Below, one piece after another: positions 5,985 through 12,447 of a DNA stretch of 12,447 nt; the stretch's first letter is position 1, and each line of letters starts with the position of its first letter. This stretch comes from an uncultured Collinsella sp. (lineage in GTDB: Bacteria > Actinomycetota > Coriobacteriia > Coriobacteriales > Coriobacteriaceae). The stretch lies in assembly GCA_905197385.1 (NCBI GenBank), contig CAJJYO010000027.1, forward strand, positions 1 to 12,447. Reading direction: 5' to 3'. The translations under genes were made by a program, and so were the position numbers. The notes under the pieces are model-generated. The model searched no databases. It was not told where the DNA came from and saw only the letters and a program-made list of their open reading frames with translations.

Positions 5985-6027
5985 TATATTGTATTAGAAC
6001 TTTTTAGGAGTCCATATATTTCCTAAA
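5985..6027 (-). promoter_or_regulatory. gntR upstream region with inverted repeat TTTAGGA-11-TCCTAAA
   Basis: TTTAGGA (6003-6009) and TCCTAAA (6021-6027) are perfect complements with an 11-nt spacer, about 18 bp centre to centre, the spacing of two adjacent major grooves. A -10-like TATAAG on the minus strand is at about 5984-5989, with no clear -35. The repeat would lie at or just upstream of the promoter, consistent with autoregulation or control by another protein. The rest of 5938-6217 shows only the short palindromes CCTAGCTAGG (near 6100) and CCCATATGGG (6150-6159), the latter touching a -10-like TATACT (6160-6165) ahead of the peptidase gene. Confidence 0.35.
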
Positions 6028-6217
6028 TGATTCGGTAAACGGGGTGTTATTTCACTTTAGCGGGGTGCAGCGGCTACCCGCGGCATTCGTTATCAACCTA
6101 GCTAGGCTAGTCCACCCACATCGTCTCCAGTTCGCCGCAGAGCCGCGGCCCCATATGGGTATACTCTCGAGGATTCGACTCGATTCGCCCCCGCTGGGGC
6201 GTCAAAGGAGACTGCAT

Positions 6218-9200
6218 ATGCCCACTACCTCAACCGACCCGCGCGCCGCTGCCGCCGCGCTGTTAGTGCCCGGCACTAACTGCCATGGCTTTGCCGTCGA
6301 GCACCGCGAGACCGTGCCCGAGCTCGACTCGGACGCCTATGTGCTACGCCACACCGCATCGGGCGCTCGCCTGCTGTACCTGGCATGCGACGACGAAAAC
6401 AAGGCCTTTGCCATTGGCTTTAAGACGCCGCCGGCCGATTCCACCGGCGTGTTCCATATTCTTGAGCACTCGGTGCTGTGCGGATCGGCCAAGTTTCCCG
6501 TCAAGGAGCCGTTTGTCGATCTGATCAAGAGCTCCATGCAGACGTTCCTCAACGCCATGACCTACCCCGACAAGACCATCTACCCCGTTGCCACCACCAA
6601 CGAGCAGGACCTGTACAACCTGATGGACGTGTACCTGGACGCGGTGTTCAACCCGGCCATCTATACCAAGCCCACCATTTTTGAGCAGGAGGGTTGGCAC
6701 TACGAGCTGGACCTGCCGGAGGGCGCCGAGGGCGAGGGCGGCGACAGCCCCGCGAGCCTGCGCGAGGGCACGCTGCGCTATAACGGCGTGGTGTTCAACG
6801 AGATGAAGGGCGCGCTGTCCGACCCCATGAGCGTGCTGGACGACGCCGTCAACGCCGCGCTCTATCCCGACACTGCCTATGCGCACGAAAGCGGCGGCGA
6901 TCCGCGCGCGATTCCCGCGCTCACCTACGAGCAGTTCCTGGACACGCATGCGCGCCACTACAATCCTTCCAACTCCTATATCACGCTCTACGGCGACCTG
7001 GACGTGGACCGCGCACTGGCCTTTTTGGACGAGCGCTATCTGTCGCAGCCGAGTGCCGCGAGCCGCCGCATGGATGCAGCCGTTGCCGCCGGCGAGGACC
7101 CGTCCACGCTGGCACCCAATCCGCTGGGCGTGCAAGCGTCCGTGACCTGCGAGTATAAGCGCGTCGAGATGGCCACCACGCCTGAGAACGCCCTAGTGGG
7201 CCTGGGCCTGGTGCTAGGCAGCGCGCTCGACCGCAAGCGCACGATTGCGGCAGACATTCTGTTCGAGGCGCTGCTGGGCTCCAACGAAGCGCCGGTTAAG
7301 AAGGCCATTCTGGCCGCTGGCTTGGGCGGCAACGTGGTGAGCTACACCGCGGCCGAGAGCCTGCAGCCCTATGAGCTCATCATGCTGCAAAACGCGCAGC
7401 CCGGCGTGGCGCGCGAGCTGCGCCGCGTGTTCCAGGACGCCTGCCGCGACCTGTGTGAGCATGGCGTTCCGCGCGAGCGCCTGGAGGCCATCATCAGCAG
7501 CAACGAATACGACCTGCGCCAGCGCGACTACGGTATCGCCGACGGCGTGGCCATTGCGTGCGACGCGCTGAGCACCTGGCTCTACGATGACGATGCCGCG
7601 ACGCTGGCGCTCAAGTACGGCCCGGTGTACGAGGAGCTGCGCGGCGAGCTGAACGGCAGCTACTTTGAGGACCTGCTGCGCGAGCTCGTGCTGGAAAACG
7701 ACCATATGGCGCTGGTCGAGTTGGCGCCGGTGGACGCCGCCGAGGGCGCGGAGGGTGCCGAGGCCGCCGAACTGGCAGCCAAGCGCGATGCCATGACCGA
7801 TGCCGAGCTGGCCGACGTGGTCGAGCGCACGGCCGCGCTGCGCGCCACACAGGAGGCCGAGGACACGCCCGAGGCCAAGGCCACGCTGCCGCGCCTGCGC
7901 GTGTCCGACATTGGAGAGGCGCGCCCCGAGCCGCCGCTGGTCGTGGACACGACCGCGCCTATCCCCTGCCTGCGCCACGGCATCCCCACCAACCGTCTGG
8001 CCTACGCCATGCAGTACTTCGACCTGAGCTGCGTCGCATTTGAGGACCTGCCCTACGTGACGCTGCTCTGCCGGCTGCTCAAGCAGCTGCCCACGCGCGA
8101 GCATTCGGCCGAGGAGCTCGACAACTTACTCGCCGGCAAGCTGGGCTTTTTGAGCTTTACGACCGAGGTCATGACCCAGCCCGACGTGGACGGTGTGCGC
8201 CCCTACCTGCTGGTGAGCGCCGGCGCCCTGTCCGAAAAGATCGATGCGCTGGCGAGCCTGCCGCGCGAGGTGTGGTCGAGCACGCTTTTGCTCGATGCCG
8301 ACGCCGACCGCGTGCGCGACGTGCTCACGCAGATTCGCATTGGGCTCGAGCAGGGCTTTATCAACAACGGTCACTCGGCGGCGCTCGGTCGCGCGATGAG
8401 CTACAGCTCGCCTTCGGCCGTGGTTCGTGAGCAGCTCTCGGGCGTAGACTTCTACCTGTTCCTGCGCGATCTGCTCGACCACTTTGACGAGCGCCTGGAC
8501 GACCTGCGCGCCAAGCTTGCCGAGATGGCGGGCCGCATCTTTGTGGCCGACGGCTGCCTGGCGAGCTTTACTGGCAGCGATGAGGACTTTAACGCGTACT
8601 GGGCCGCCGCGGGCGACCTGGGGCTGGACGCTGGCGACGGCACCGATGCCGGCCGCGACGCGCTCGTGGTGCCGGCGCCGTGCGACCGCCACGAGGCCTT
8701 TGTCATCCCCAGCGACATCTGCTTTGCGGCAAGCGCGTGCGATCCGCGTCGCTTAGGGCTTGACGTGACGGGCGCCTGGGCGGTTGCCGCCAACGCGCTC
8801 TCCTACGACTACCTGTGGAACGAGATCCGCGTGAAGGGCGGCGCGTACGGCTGCGGATTCCGCGCGGCCGGCGAGCGTCAGGCGGCGTTCTACACCTACC
8901 GCGACCCGGCAATCGACCCCTCGATTGAGCGTGTGGCGCGCGCAGGCGAATGGCTCGGCAGCTTTGAGCCCGACGAGGCCGCCTTTGAGGGCTTTATCGT
9001 AAGCTGTGTGAGCGGCATGGACGCGCCGGTGAAGCCGTACGCGCTCACCAAGCGCCGCAACACGACCTACCTGGCCGGACTCGATCCGCATGCACGCGAG
9101 GAGCGCCGCGCCCAGATGCTCGCCGCCACGCCCGGTGAGCTTCGCTCGCTTGGCGCCGACGTGACGCGCATCGCAGCCGAGTCGCCAACCTGTGTCTTTG

Positions 9201-9262
9201 GCGGCCGAGACGTCATCGCTAAGAGCAACGCCGGCTTTAACGTCGTCGACCTGATGGGTTAA
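6218..9262 (+). CDS. M16C-family zinc metallopeptidase (presequence protease/insulinase-like)
   Basis: A 1014-residue single-chain peptidase, close to the length of PreP (about 1000). The inverted zinc motif HxxEH is at His80-Ile-Leu-Glu83-His84 and the distal zinc ligand is Glu195 in YNGVVFNEMKG. The C-terminal half has NEIRVKGGAYG with Arg871 and Tyr877, the Arg/Tyr pair (six apart) that completes the M16 active site. The two halves are joined by an Ala/Glu-rich hinge at about 505-560. No signal peptide is seen, so it likely degrades peptides in the cytoplasm. The frame is open 58 codons further upstream, but only the ATG at 6218 has a strong ribosome binding site (AAAGGAG, 7 nt spacing). 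The gene stands alone with its own terminator. Composition is very GC-rich, giving many spurious antisense frames. Confidence 0.95.
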   Translation: MPTTSTDPRAAAAALLVPGTNCHGFAVEHRETVPELDSDAYVLRHTASGARLLYLACDDENKAFAIGFKTPPADSTGVFHILEHSVLCGSAKFPVKEPFVDLIKSSMQTFLNAMTYPDKTIYPVATTNEQDLYNLMDVYLDAVFNPAIYTKPTIFEQEGWHYELDLPEGAEGEGGDSPASLREGTLRYNGVVFNEMKGALSDPMSVLDDAVNAALYPDTAYAHESGGDPRAIPALTYEQFLDTHARHYNPSNSYITLYGDLDVDRALAFLDERYLSQPSAASRRMDAAVAAGEDPSTLAPNPLGVQASVTCEYKRVEMATTPENALVGLGLVLGSALDRKRTIAADILFEALLGSNEAPVKKAILAAGLGGNVVSYTAAESLQPYELIMLQNAQPGVARELRRVFQDACRDLCEHGVPRERLEAIISSNEYDLRQRDYGIADGVAIACDALSTWLYDDDAATLALKYGPVYEELRGELNGSYFEDLLRELVLENDHMALVELAPVDAAEGAEGAEAAELAAKRDAMTDAELADVVERTAALRATQEAEDTPEAKATLPRLRVSDIGEARPEPPLVVDTTAPIPCLRHGIPTNRLAYAMQYFDLSCVAFEDLPYVTLLCRLLKQLPTREHSAEELDNLLAGKLGFLSFTTEVMTQPDVDGVRPYLLVSAGALSEKIDALASLPREVWSSTLLLDADADRVRDVLTQIRIGLEQGFINNGHSAALGRAMSYSSPSAVVREQLSGVDFYLFLRDLLDHFDERLDDLRAKLAEMAGRIFVADGCLASFTGSDEDFNAYWAAAGDLGLDAGDGTDAGRDALVVPAPCDRHEAFVIPSDICFAASACDPRRLGLDVTGAWAVAANALSYDYLWNEIRVKGGAYGCGFRAAGERQAAFYTYRDPAIDPSIERVARAGEWLGSFEPDEAAFEGFIVSCVSGMDAPVKPYALTKRRNTTYLAGLDPHAREERRAQMLAATPGELRSLGADVTRIAAESPTCVFGGRDVIAKSNAGFNVVDLMG

Positions 9263-9270
9263 CGCACAGC

Positions 9271-9315
9271 AAAGGTAGGTTTTTGGGACATGCCTGAAAA
9301 TCTACCTTTTCTTTT
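9271..9315 (+). terminator. Terminator-like hairpin after the M16 peptidase gene
   Basis: AAAGGTAGGTTTT (9271-9283) pairs with AAAATCTACCTTT (9297-9309) over 13 bp with one G-U pair and a 13-nt loop, followed by TCTTTT. It starts 9 nt after the stop codon, so it probably ends the peptidase transcript. The loop contains GGGACATGCC. The whole unit resembles, in inverse orientation, the element at 11299-11332, so it may also be one copy of a dispersed repeat. Confidence 0.7.
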
Positions 9316-9324
9316 GCCGCTGCT

Positions 9325-9350
9325 TGGGCGGGGCAGCTCACCCCGTCCCA
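9325..9350. repeat. GC-rich hairpin
   Basis: TGGGCGGGG (9325-9333) pairs with CCCCGTCCCA (9341-9350) with a single bulged base and a 7-nt loop. It is the second of six stem-loops in the 9263-9652 gene-free stretch. No U-tract follows. Confidence 0.55.
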
Positions 9351-9357
9351 CCAGTTT

Positions 9358-9414
9358 GTCTAAATCTGTAACATCTAGGCGGCAATATTGGCTCCAGATG
9401 TTACAGATCGAGAC
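9358..9414. repeat. Tandem palindromic element, unit 1
   Basis: The left arm 9358-9376 (GTCTAAATCTGTAACATCT) and right arm 9396-9414 (AGATGTTACAGATCGAGAC) are complementary at 17 of 19 positions, around a 19-nt centre holding the palindrome CAATATTG. Both arms recur exactly 81 bp downstream. No ORF, transposase or flanking target duplication is evident. Confidence 0.85.
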
Positions 9415-9435
9415 GTTTCCGGATGACGCCGGCCC

Positions 9436-9498
9436 TTTGTCTCAATCTGTAACATCTAGGTCCGATTTTGCCGAGCTACTGTTACAGATCGAGACAAA
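9436..9498. repeat. Tandem palindromic element, unit 2
   Basis: The left arm 9436-9454 (TTTGTCTCAATCTGTAACA) and right arm 9480-9498 (TGTTACAGATCGAGACAAA) are complementary at 18 of 19 positions, the exception being a possible G-U pair, around a 25-nt centre. The left 22 nt match unit 1 with one change and the right 16 nt are identical, both at an 81-bp offset. The centre differs from unit 1, so the arms have been kept while the middle has diverged. Confidence 0.85.
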
Positions 9499-9521
9499 CC
9501 GCGAACACCCGCTCTTCGTCA

Positions 9522-9580
9522 AAACCACCACGAAGGGGGTTCATGAACTGTCCCCTTTGCGATGACTTATGTGGTGGTTT
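9522..9580. repeat. Nested hairpin
   Basis: The outer stem AAACCACCAC (9522-9531) and GTGGTGGTTT (9571-9580) are perfect complements. Inside, AAGGGG (9533-9538) pairs with CCCCTT (9552-9557), and the centre holds the palindrome GTTCATGAAC (9539-9548). This is the fifth stem-loop of the gene-free stretch. Confidence 0.65.
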
Positions 9581-9597
9581 GGGTGTTTGCCCAGATA

Positions 9598-9636
9598 AAA
9601 CCTGCCAAAATAAACCTGTCCCTTTTTGGCAGGTTT
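9598..9636 (+). promoter_or_regulatory. Leader hairpin with an alternative pairing just before the 5-FCL ribosome binding site
   Basis: AAACCTGCCAAAA (9598-9610) pairs perfectly with TTTTGGCAGGTTT (9624-9636). The loop holds a near copy of the left arm, AAACCTGTC (9612-9620), which can instead pair with GGCAGGTTT (9628-9636) over 9 bp including one G-U. The two stems share a right arm and exclude each other. The GAGGAGG ribosome binding site (9641-9647) follows directly. Regulation is possible but unproven; a repeat-derived origin fits equally well. Confidence 0.5.
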
Positions 9637-9652
9637 GCTAGAGGAGGTTGGG

Positions 9653-10249
9653 ATGGACAAGGCTGAGTTGCGGCAGGCGGTGATTGCCCGGCGCGATGCG
9701 ATTGATTTGAATGTGCGGGCGGCGAAGTCCGCCGTTATCTGTGCGCGGCTTGTTGAGCTGTTGGATCGCTTGGATGCCGCGACGCCGCACACCGTTGCCG
9801 CCTATGCCGCGATGGGTTCCGAAGTCGATCCTGCCGCGTTTGCCGCAGCGGCCGCCAAACGCGGCTGGCGCGTGGCCTATCCGTGCATACTCTCGGCAAC
9901 AGACGCCGCAGCTTGTGGCCAGCGCATGTGCATGCGGGCAGTTGCCGCCGACGATGCGTCCGCGGCTCCGTTTATCGCCCACCCCACGCGGGCCTTTGCG
10001 GCCACGGACATCGACAGCAGCCGCTTCCCCATCGTGCCTGCCGAAGCTCTCGGCATTGTCGTCGTGCCGCTTGCAGCCTTCGACCACGCTGGCGCACGCC
10101 TGGGCTACGGCGGCGGCTGCTATGACCGCTACCTGCCCATGCTCTCACCCGCATGTCAAATCATCGGCATCGCCTTTGACGAGCAGCGTGTCGATGGCGT
10201 TCCTACCGATGCGCACGACCTGCCGCTACCCCACATCATCAGCTCCTAA
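9653..10249 (+). CDS. 5-formyltetrahydrofolate cyclo-ligase (5,10-methenyltetrahydrofolate synthetase)
   Basis: A 198-residue cytoplasmic enzyme of folate one-carbon metabolism that converts 5-formyl-THF and ATP to 5,10-methenyl-THF. The N-terminal LRQAVIARRDAI, the middle AAYAAMGSEVDP with following GWRVAYP, and the C-terminal VPLAAFDHAGARLGYGGGCYDRYL then IGIAFDEQ are the conserved blocks in order. The glycine-rich ATP loop is GYGGGCYDRYL (151-161), with Cys where many homologues have Tyr or Phe. I chose the ATG at 9653 because GAGGAGG lies 5 nt upstream; the frame opens 9 codons earlier without such a site. It converges on metA with only 23 nt between the stops and no clear terminator there. 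Confidence 0.93.
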   Translation: MDKAELRQAVIARRDAIDLNVRAAKSAVICARLVELLDRLDAATPHTVAAYAAMGSEVDPAAFAAAAAKRGWRVAYPCILSATDAAACGQRMCMRAVAADDASAAPFIAHPTRAFAATDIDSSRFPIVPAEALGIVVVPLAAFDHAGARLGYGGGCYDRYLPMLSPACQIIGIAFDEQRVDGVPTDAHDLPLPHIISS

Positions 10250-10272
10250 CGGCTGGCGCACCTCCCGACGGC

Positions 10273-11199
10273 CTAGTGCTCCTCGCCGGCGCGGGCCAGG
10301 TCGTAGGGCGTGGTCTGGTAGACGTAGTAGTTGAGCCAGTTGGTGTAGAGCAGTTGAGCTTGGCTGCGCCAGACGTTGCGCGGCTCGGCGGTGGGGTCAT
10401 CGCCCGGGAAGTAATGCGCCGGCACCTGAGGGTTGAGCCCGCGCTTCACGTCGCGCTCGTACTCCAGGCGCAACGTGTCGGTATCGTACTCGGGGTGGCC
10501 AAATACAAAGAAGCGGCGGCTGTCGGTCGACTTGACGATGTACAGGCCAACCTCGTCGGACACGGCCACAACCTCAAGCTGCGGCTCGGCCTCCACGTCC
10601 TCGCGGCACACATCGGTGTTGCGCGAATGCACGGCATAGAAACGGTCGTCAAAGCCGCGGACTAGCGGGCTTTGCGGCTTCACTAGATAATGCTCGAACA
10701 CGCCGCTCGCCTTTGCCGGCAGGTCGTACTTCTGGATACCGTAATGATGGTACAGACCGGCCTGCGCGCCCCAACAAATGTGCAGCGTAGAGTGTACGTG
10801 CGTAGTGGACCAATCCATGATCTGGCAGAGCTCGGGCCAGTAGTCGACCTCCTCGAACGGCATCTGCTCCACCGGCGCGCCCGTGATGATCAGGCCGTCG
10901 TAGTGAATGTCGCGGATGTCGTCGAACGTGCGGTAGAACGTCTCCAGGTGGCCGGCGCTCACGTGCGTGGCCTCGTGCGTCTTGGTGCGCAGCAGGTCCA
11001 CCTCCACCTGTAGCGGCGTGTTGGAGAGCTTGCGCATGATCTGCGTCTCGGTGGCGATTTTGGTGGGCATGAGGTTGAGGATGAGCACGCGCAGCGGACG
11101 GATGTCCTGGTGCAGCGCGCGGTACTCGGTCATGACAAAGATGTTCTCGCTCTCGAGCTGCGCGGCGGCAGGGAGGGCGTCGGGGATGCGAATGGGCAT
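10273..11199 (-). CDS. metA: Homoserine O-acyltransferase, MetA family (predicted acetyl-CoA type)
   Basis: A 308-residue enzyme, the usual MetA length, acylating homoserine at the first committed step of methionine synthesis. Catalytic Cys142 is in [15 protein letters not shown], and His235 and Glu237 are in VFGHPEYD, matching E. coli MetA numbering. In this family residue 111 sets the acyl donor: Gly in succinyl-transferring E. coli MetA, Glu in acetyl-transferring Bacillus MetA. Here [17 protein letters not shown] has Glu111, so acetyl-CoA is predicted and the product should be O-acetylhomoserine. AAGGAG sits 5 nt before the ATG. No S-box or other methionine riboswitch is recognisable in the 210-nt region shared with the divergent dehydrogenase gene. 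Confidence 0.95.
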   Translation of the reverse strand: MPIRIPDALPAAAQLESENIFVMTEYRALHQDIRPLRVLILNLMPTKIATETQIMRKLSNTPLQVEVDLLRTKTHEATHVSAGHLETFYRTFDDIRDIHYDGLIITGAPVEQMPFEEVDYWPELCQIMDWSTTHVHSTLHICWGAQAGLYHHYGIQKYDLPAKASGVFEHYLVKPQSPLVRGFDDRFYAVHSRNTDVCREDVEAEPQLEVVAVSDEVGLYIVKSTDSRRFFVFGHPEYDTDTLRLEYERDVKRGLNPQVPAHYFPGDDPTAEPRNVWRSQAQLLYTNWLNYYVYQTTPYDLARAGEEH

Positions 11200-11259
11200 G
11201 GATGCTCCTTATGAGTCAGTTGCAGCTATGGTACAACGACCGGCCCCATCCGCGCGAGT

Positions 11260-11276
11260 GCATCGCCCAGCGATGC
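11260..11276. promoter_or_regulatory. Perfect 7-bp inverted repeat between metA and the dehydrogenase gene
   Basis: GCATCGC (11260-11266) and GCGATGC (11270-11276) are exact complements around CCA. It lies in the divergent intergenic region, about 60 bp upstream of the metA ATG. It may be an operator for metA or a small hairpin; no regulator is assignable. Confidence 0.35.
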
Positions 11277-11298
11277 CGTCAGCGGCCCAAATCACTCC

Positions 11299-11332
11299 AA
11301 AAGTAGAGATTAAGGCATGTCCAAAAATCTAC
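11299..11332. repeat. Second copy of the GGCATGTCC palindromic repeat
   Basis: This segment (AAAAGTAGAGATTAAGGC at its left end) aligns along its whole length with the reverse complement of 9271-9310. They share an exact AGGCATGTCC core, A-rich flanks and CTAC/GTAG ends, with a few substitutions and 1-nt gaps. Its own arms (GTAG...CTAC) pair less well than those of the first copy. It lies upstream of the dehydrogenase promoter. Confidence 0.55.
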
Positions 11333-11343
11333 GGCGCTTTAGC

Positions 11344-11372
11344 CTAGCAAAGTGGCAGCAGGACGCTACAAT
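11344..11372 (+). promoter_or_regulatory. Predicted promoter of the dehydrogenase gene
   Basis: A -10 box TACAAT (11367-11372, 5 of 6) is preceded at 17 bp by a weak -35-like CTAGCA (11344-11349). Transcription would start near 11379 and leave a leader of about 30 nt with AAAGGA before the ATG. Confidence 0.45.
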
Positions 11373-11409
11373 GGTTCGACGCGAAAAACTCGGCCGAAAG
11401 GATACGTAT

Positions 11410-12387
11410 ATGTACCAGACGCGTAAGATCGGTGTGGTCGGCCAGGGCCACGTAGGAGCACATGTCGCCAACAGCCTGCTCATGCAGGGCATTGCCGATG
11501 AGCTGTACCTGTGCGATATCAACGAGGCCAAAGTGACGTCCGAGGTCCAGGACCTGCGCGACTCCCTTTCGTTTGTCCCGTACAACACCAAGATCGTCAA
11601 CTGCTACGACCACTACGAGGAGCTTGCCTGCTGCGACGTCATCGTCAACGCTGCCGGCAAGGTCGCGCTGGCCGCCGGCAACCGCGACGGCGAGCTGTTC
11701 TTTACCACCGACGCCGCCCGCTCCTTTGCCAAGCGCATCGTCGACGCCAGCTTTGACGGCATCTTCGTGAGCATCTCCAACCCCTGCGACGTCGTGTGCA
11801 CCGAGCTGTGGCACCTGACCGGCTACGATCCCAAGAAGATCATCGGCTCGGGCTGCGGTCTGGACTCCGCCCGCTTGCGCACCGAGATCTCCAAGAAGGT
11901 CGGCGTGAGCCCCAAGTCCATCGACGCCTACATGATCGGCGAGCACGGCTTTAGCCAGCTTGCTGCCTTTAAGGCCGCAACCATCGCTGGCAAAAACCTC
12001 AACGAGCTTCAGGCCGAGAACCCCGACAAGTACGCCTTCGACCACATGGAGGTCGAGGAGCTTGCACGCAAGGGCGGCTATGTGACCTACCAGGGCAAGC
12101 AGTGCACCGAGTACGCCGTTGCCAACTCCGCCGCGCGCGTCTGCGCCGCCGTGCTGCACAACGAGCACGCCGTGCTTTCGGCCTCTACGCTTATGACCGG
12201 CCAGTATGGCGAGGAGGGTATCTTTACCTCCCTGCCGTGCGTGATCGGTGCCGAGGGCGTCGAGGAGGTCTACACACTCGACCTTTCCGAGCACGAGCTC
12301 GAGGGCTTCCACAAGAGCTGCCAGCACATCCGCGACAACATCGCCCAGCTCGACTGGTGGGATACCGAGGCCTACGACGCCAAGTAA
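11410..12387 (+). CDS. NAD-dependent L-2-hydroxyacid dehydrogenase (LDH/L-HicDH-like)
   Basis: A 325-residue member of the lactate/malate dehydrogenase superfamily, reducing a 2-oxo acid to an L-2-hydroxy acid with NADH. The Rossmann motif is GVVGQGHVG (Gly11, 13, 16), and Asp36 at the end of the second strand indicates NAD. Asp152 and Arg155 (LDSARLR) and His179 (MIGEHG) match the Asp168/Arg171/His195 catalytic set of LDH. Several blocks resemble Lactobacillus L-2-hydroxyisocaproate dehydrogenase from memory (EELARKGGYVTYQGK, then AVANSAARVCAAVL). The specificity loop (83-100, GKVALAAGNRDGELFFTT) is atypical: the expected catalytic Arg after the G-E/D pair is Leu96. The nearest Arg is Arg92. 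I chose the ATG at 11410 for its AAAGGA at 7 nt; the frame opens 31 codons upstream without support. Substrate is uncertain. Nothing is recognised in 12388-12447. Confidence 0.88.
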   Translation: MYQTRKIGVVGQGHVGAHVANSLLMQGIADELYLCDINEAKVTSEVQDLRDSLSFVPYNTKIVNCYDHYEELACCDVIVNAAGKVALAAGNRDGELFFTTDAARSFAKRIVDASFDGIFVSISNPCDVVCTELWHLTGYDPKKIIGSGCGLDSARLRTEISKKVGVSPKSIDAYMIGEHGFSQLAAFKAATIAGKNLNELQAENPDKYAFDHMEVEELARKGGYVTYQGKQCTEYAVANSAARVCAAVLHNEHAVLSASTLMTGQYGEEGIFTSLPCVIGAEGVEEVYTLDLSEHELEGFHKSCQHIRDNIAQLDWWDTEAYDAK

Positions 12388-12447
12388 GCCACTGGCTGCC
12401 GCAACCTTGCGAATCTATGCGCGATACTAAGCGGGCCGCGCCGGAAA

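Noticed and set aside
6044..6217. 58-codon N-terminal extension of the M16 peptidase
   Set aside because: No ribosome binding site at its start, promoter-like sequence inside it, and a strong AAAGGAG-ATG at 6218 matching where the family begins.
6344..8692. Several long minus-strand frames under the peptidase gene
   Set aside because: Arg/Gln/Val-rich antisense shadows in very GC-rich coding DNA.
9358..9498. Possible CRISPR or insertion sequence
   Set aside because: Two 81-bp units with internal palindromes, no transposase and no target duplication; better described as tandem palindromic repeats.
11200..11409. SAM riboswitch upstream of metA
   Set aside because: The short region lacks the multi-helix S-box layout; only a 7-bp dyad and the dispersed repeat are visible.

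Overview
The window looks like a chromosomal segment from a high-GC, Gram-positive gut actinobacterium of the Coriobacteriia, most likely Collinsella or a close relative. The grounds are GC-rich codon use, strong AGGAGG-type ribosome binding sites, a complete mannose-family PTS, a schlafen/AlbA_2-type ATP-binding protein and the family types of the flanking housekeeping genes. The genus is inferred from memory of such genomes, not from a search.

Layout. (1) 1-778, minus strand: the first 259 codons of an AlbA_2-domain ATP-binding protein that runs off the left edge. (2) 779-1209: a gene-free stretch. Its left part is dense in GAGAGAT repeats, with a 27-bp direct repeat bracketing a predicted promoter and several inverted repeats. 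Its right part holds the terminator of the next operon. (3) 1210-5946, minus strand: a sugar-uptake locus read leftwards as gntR, EIIA, EIIB, [terminator + new promoter], SIS-domain deglycase, EIIC, EIID. The SIS protein carries the Glu/His pair (16 residues apart) and the C-terminal RRYY...Y of the FrlB/FraB/GfrF deglycases. The best reading is PTS uptake and phosphorylation of an Amadori compound (such as fructoselysine), followed by cleavage of the 6-phosphate to glucose 6-phosphate and the free amine. The GntR/UTRA regulator is the likely repressor. (4) 6218-9262, plus strand: a 1014-residue M16C (presequence-protease-like) zinc peptidase. (5) 9263-9652: a 390-nt gene-free stretch almost tiled by six stem-loops, including two tandem 81-bp units with conserved arms and diverged centres. 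(6) 9653-10249, plus: 5-formyltetrahydrofolate cyclo-ligase, convergent with (7) 10273-11199, minus: MetA-type homoserine O-acyltransferase with the acetyl-CoA-type Glu111. (8) 11410-12387, plus: an NAD-dependent L-2-hydroxyacid dehydrogenase of the LDH/L-HicDH group.

The most interesting parts are the Amadori-compound locus with its internal terminator, the hairpin island at 9271-9636, and the repeat-rich control region of the AlbA_2 gene. No tRNA, rRNA, CRISPR array, transposase or integrase was seen.
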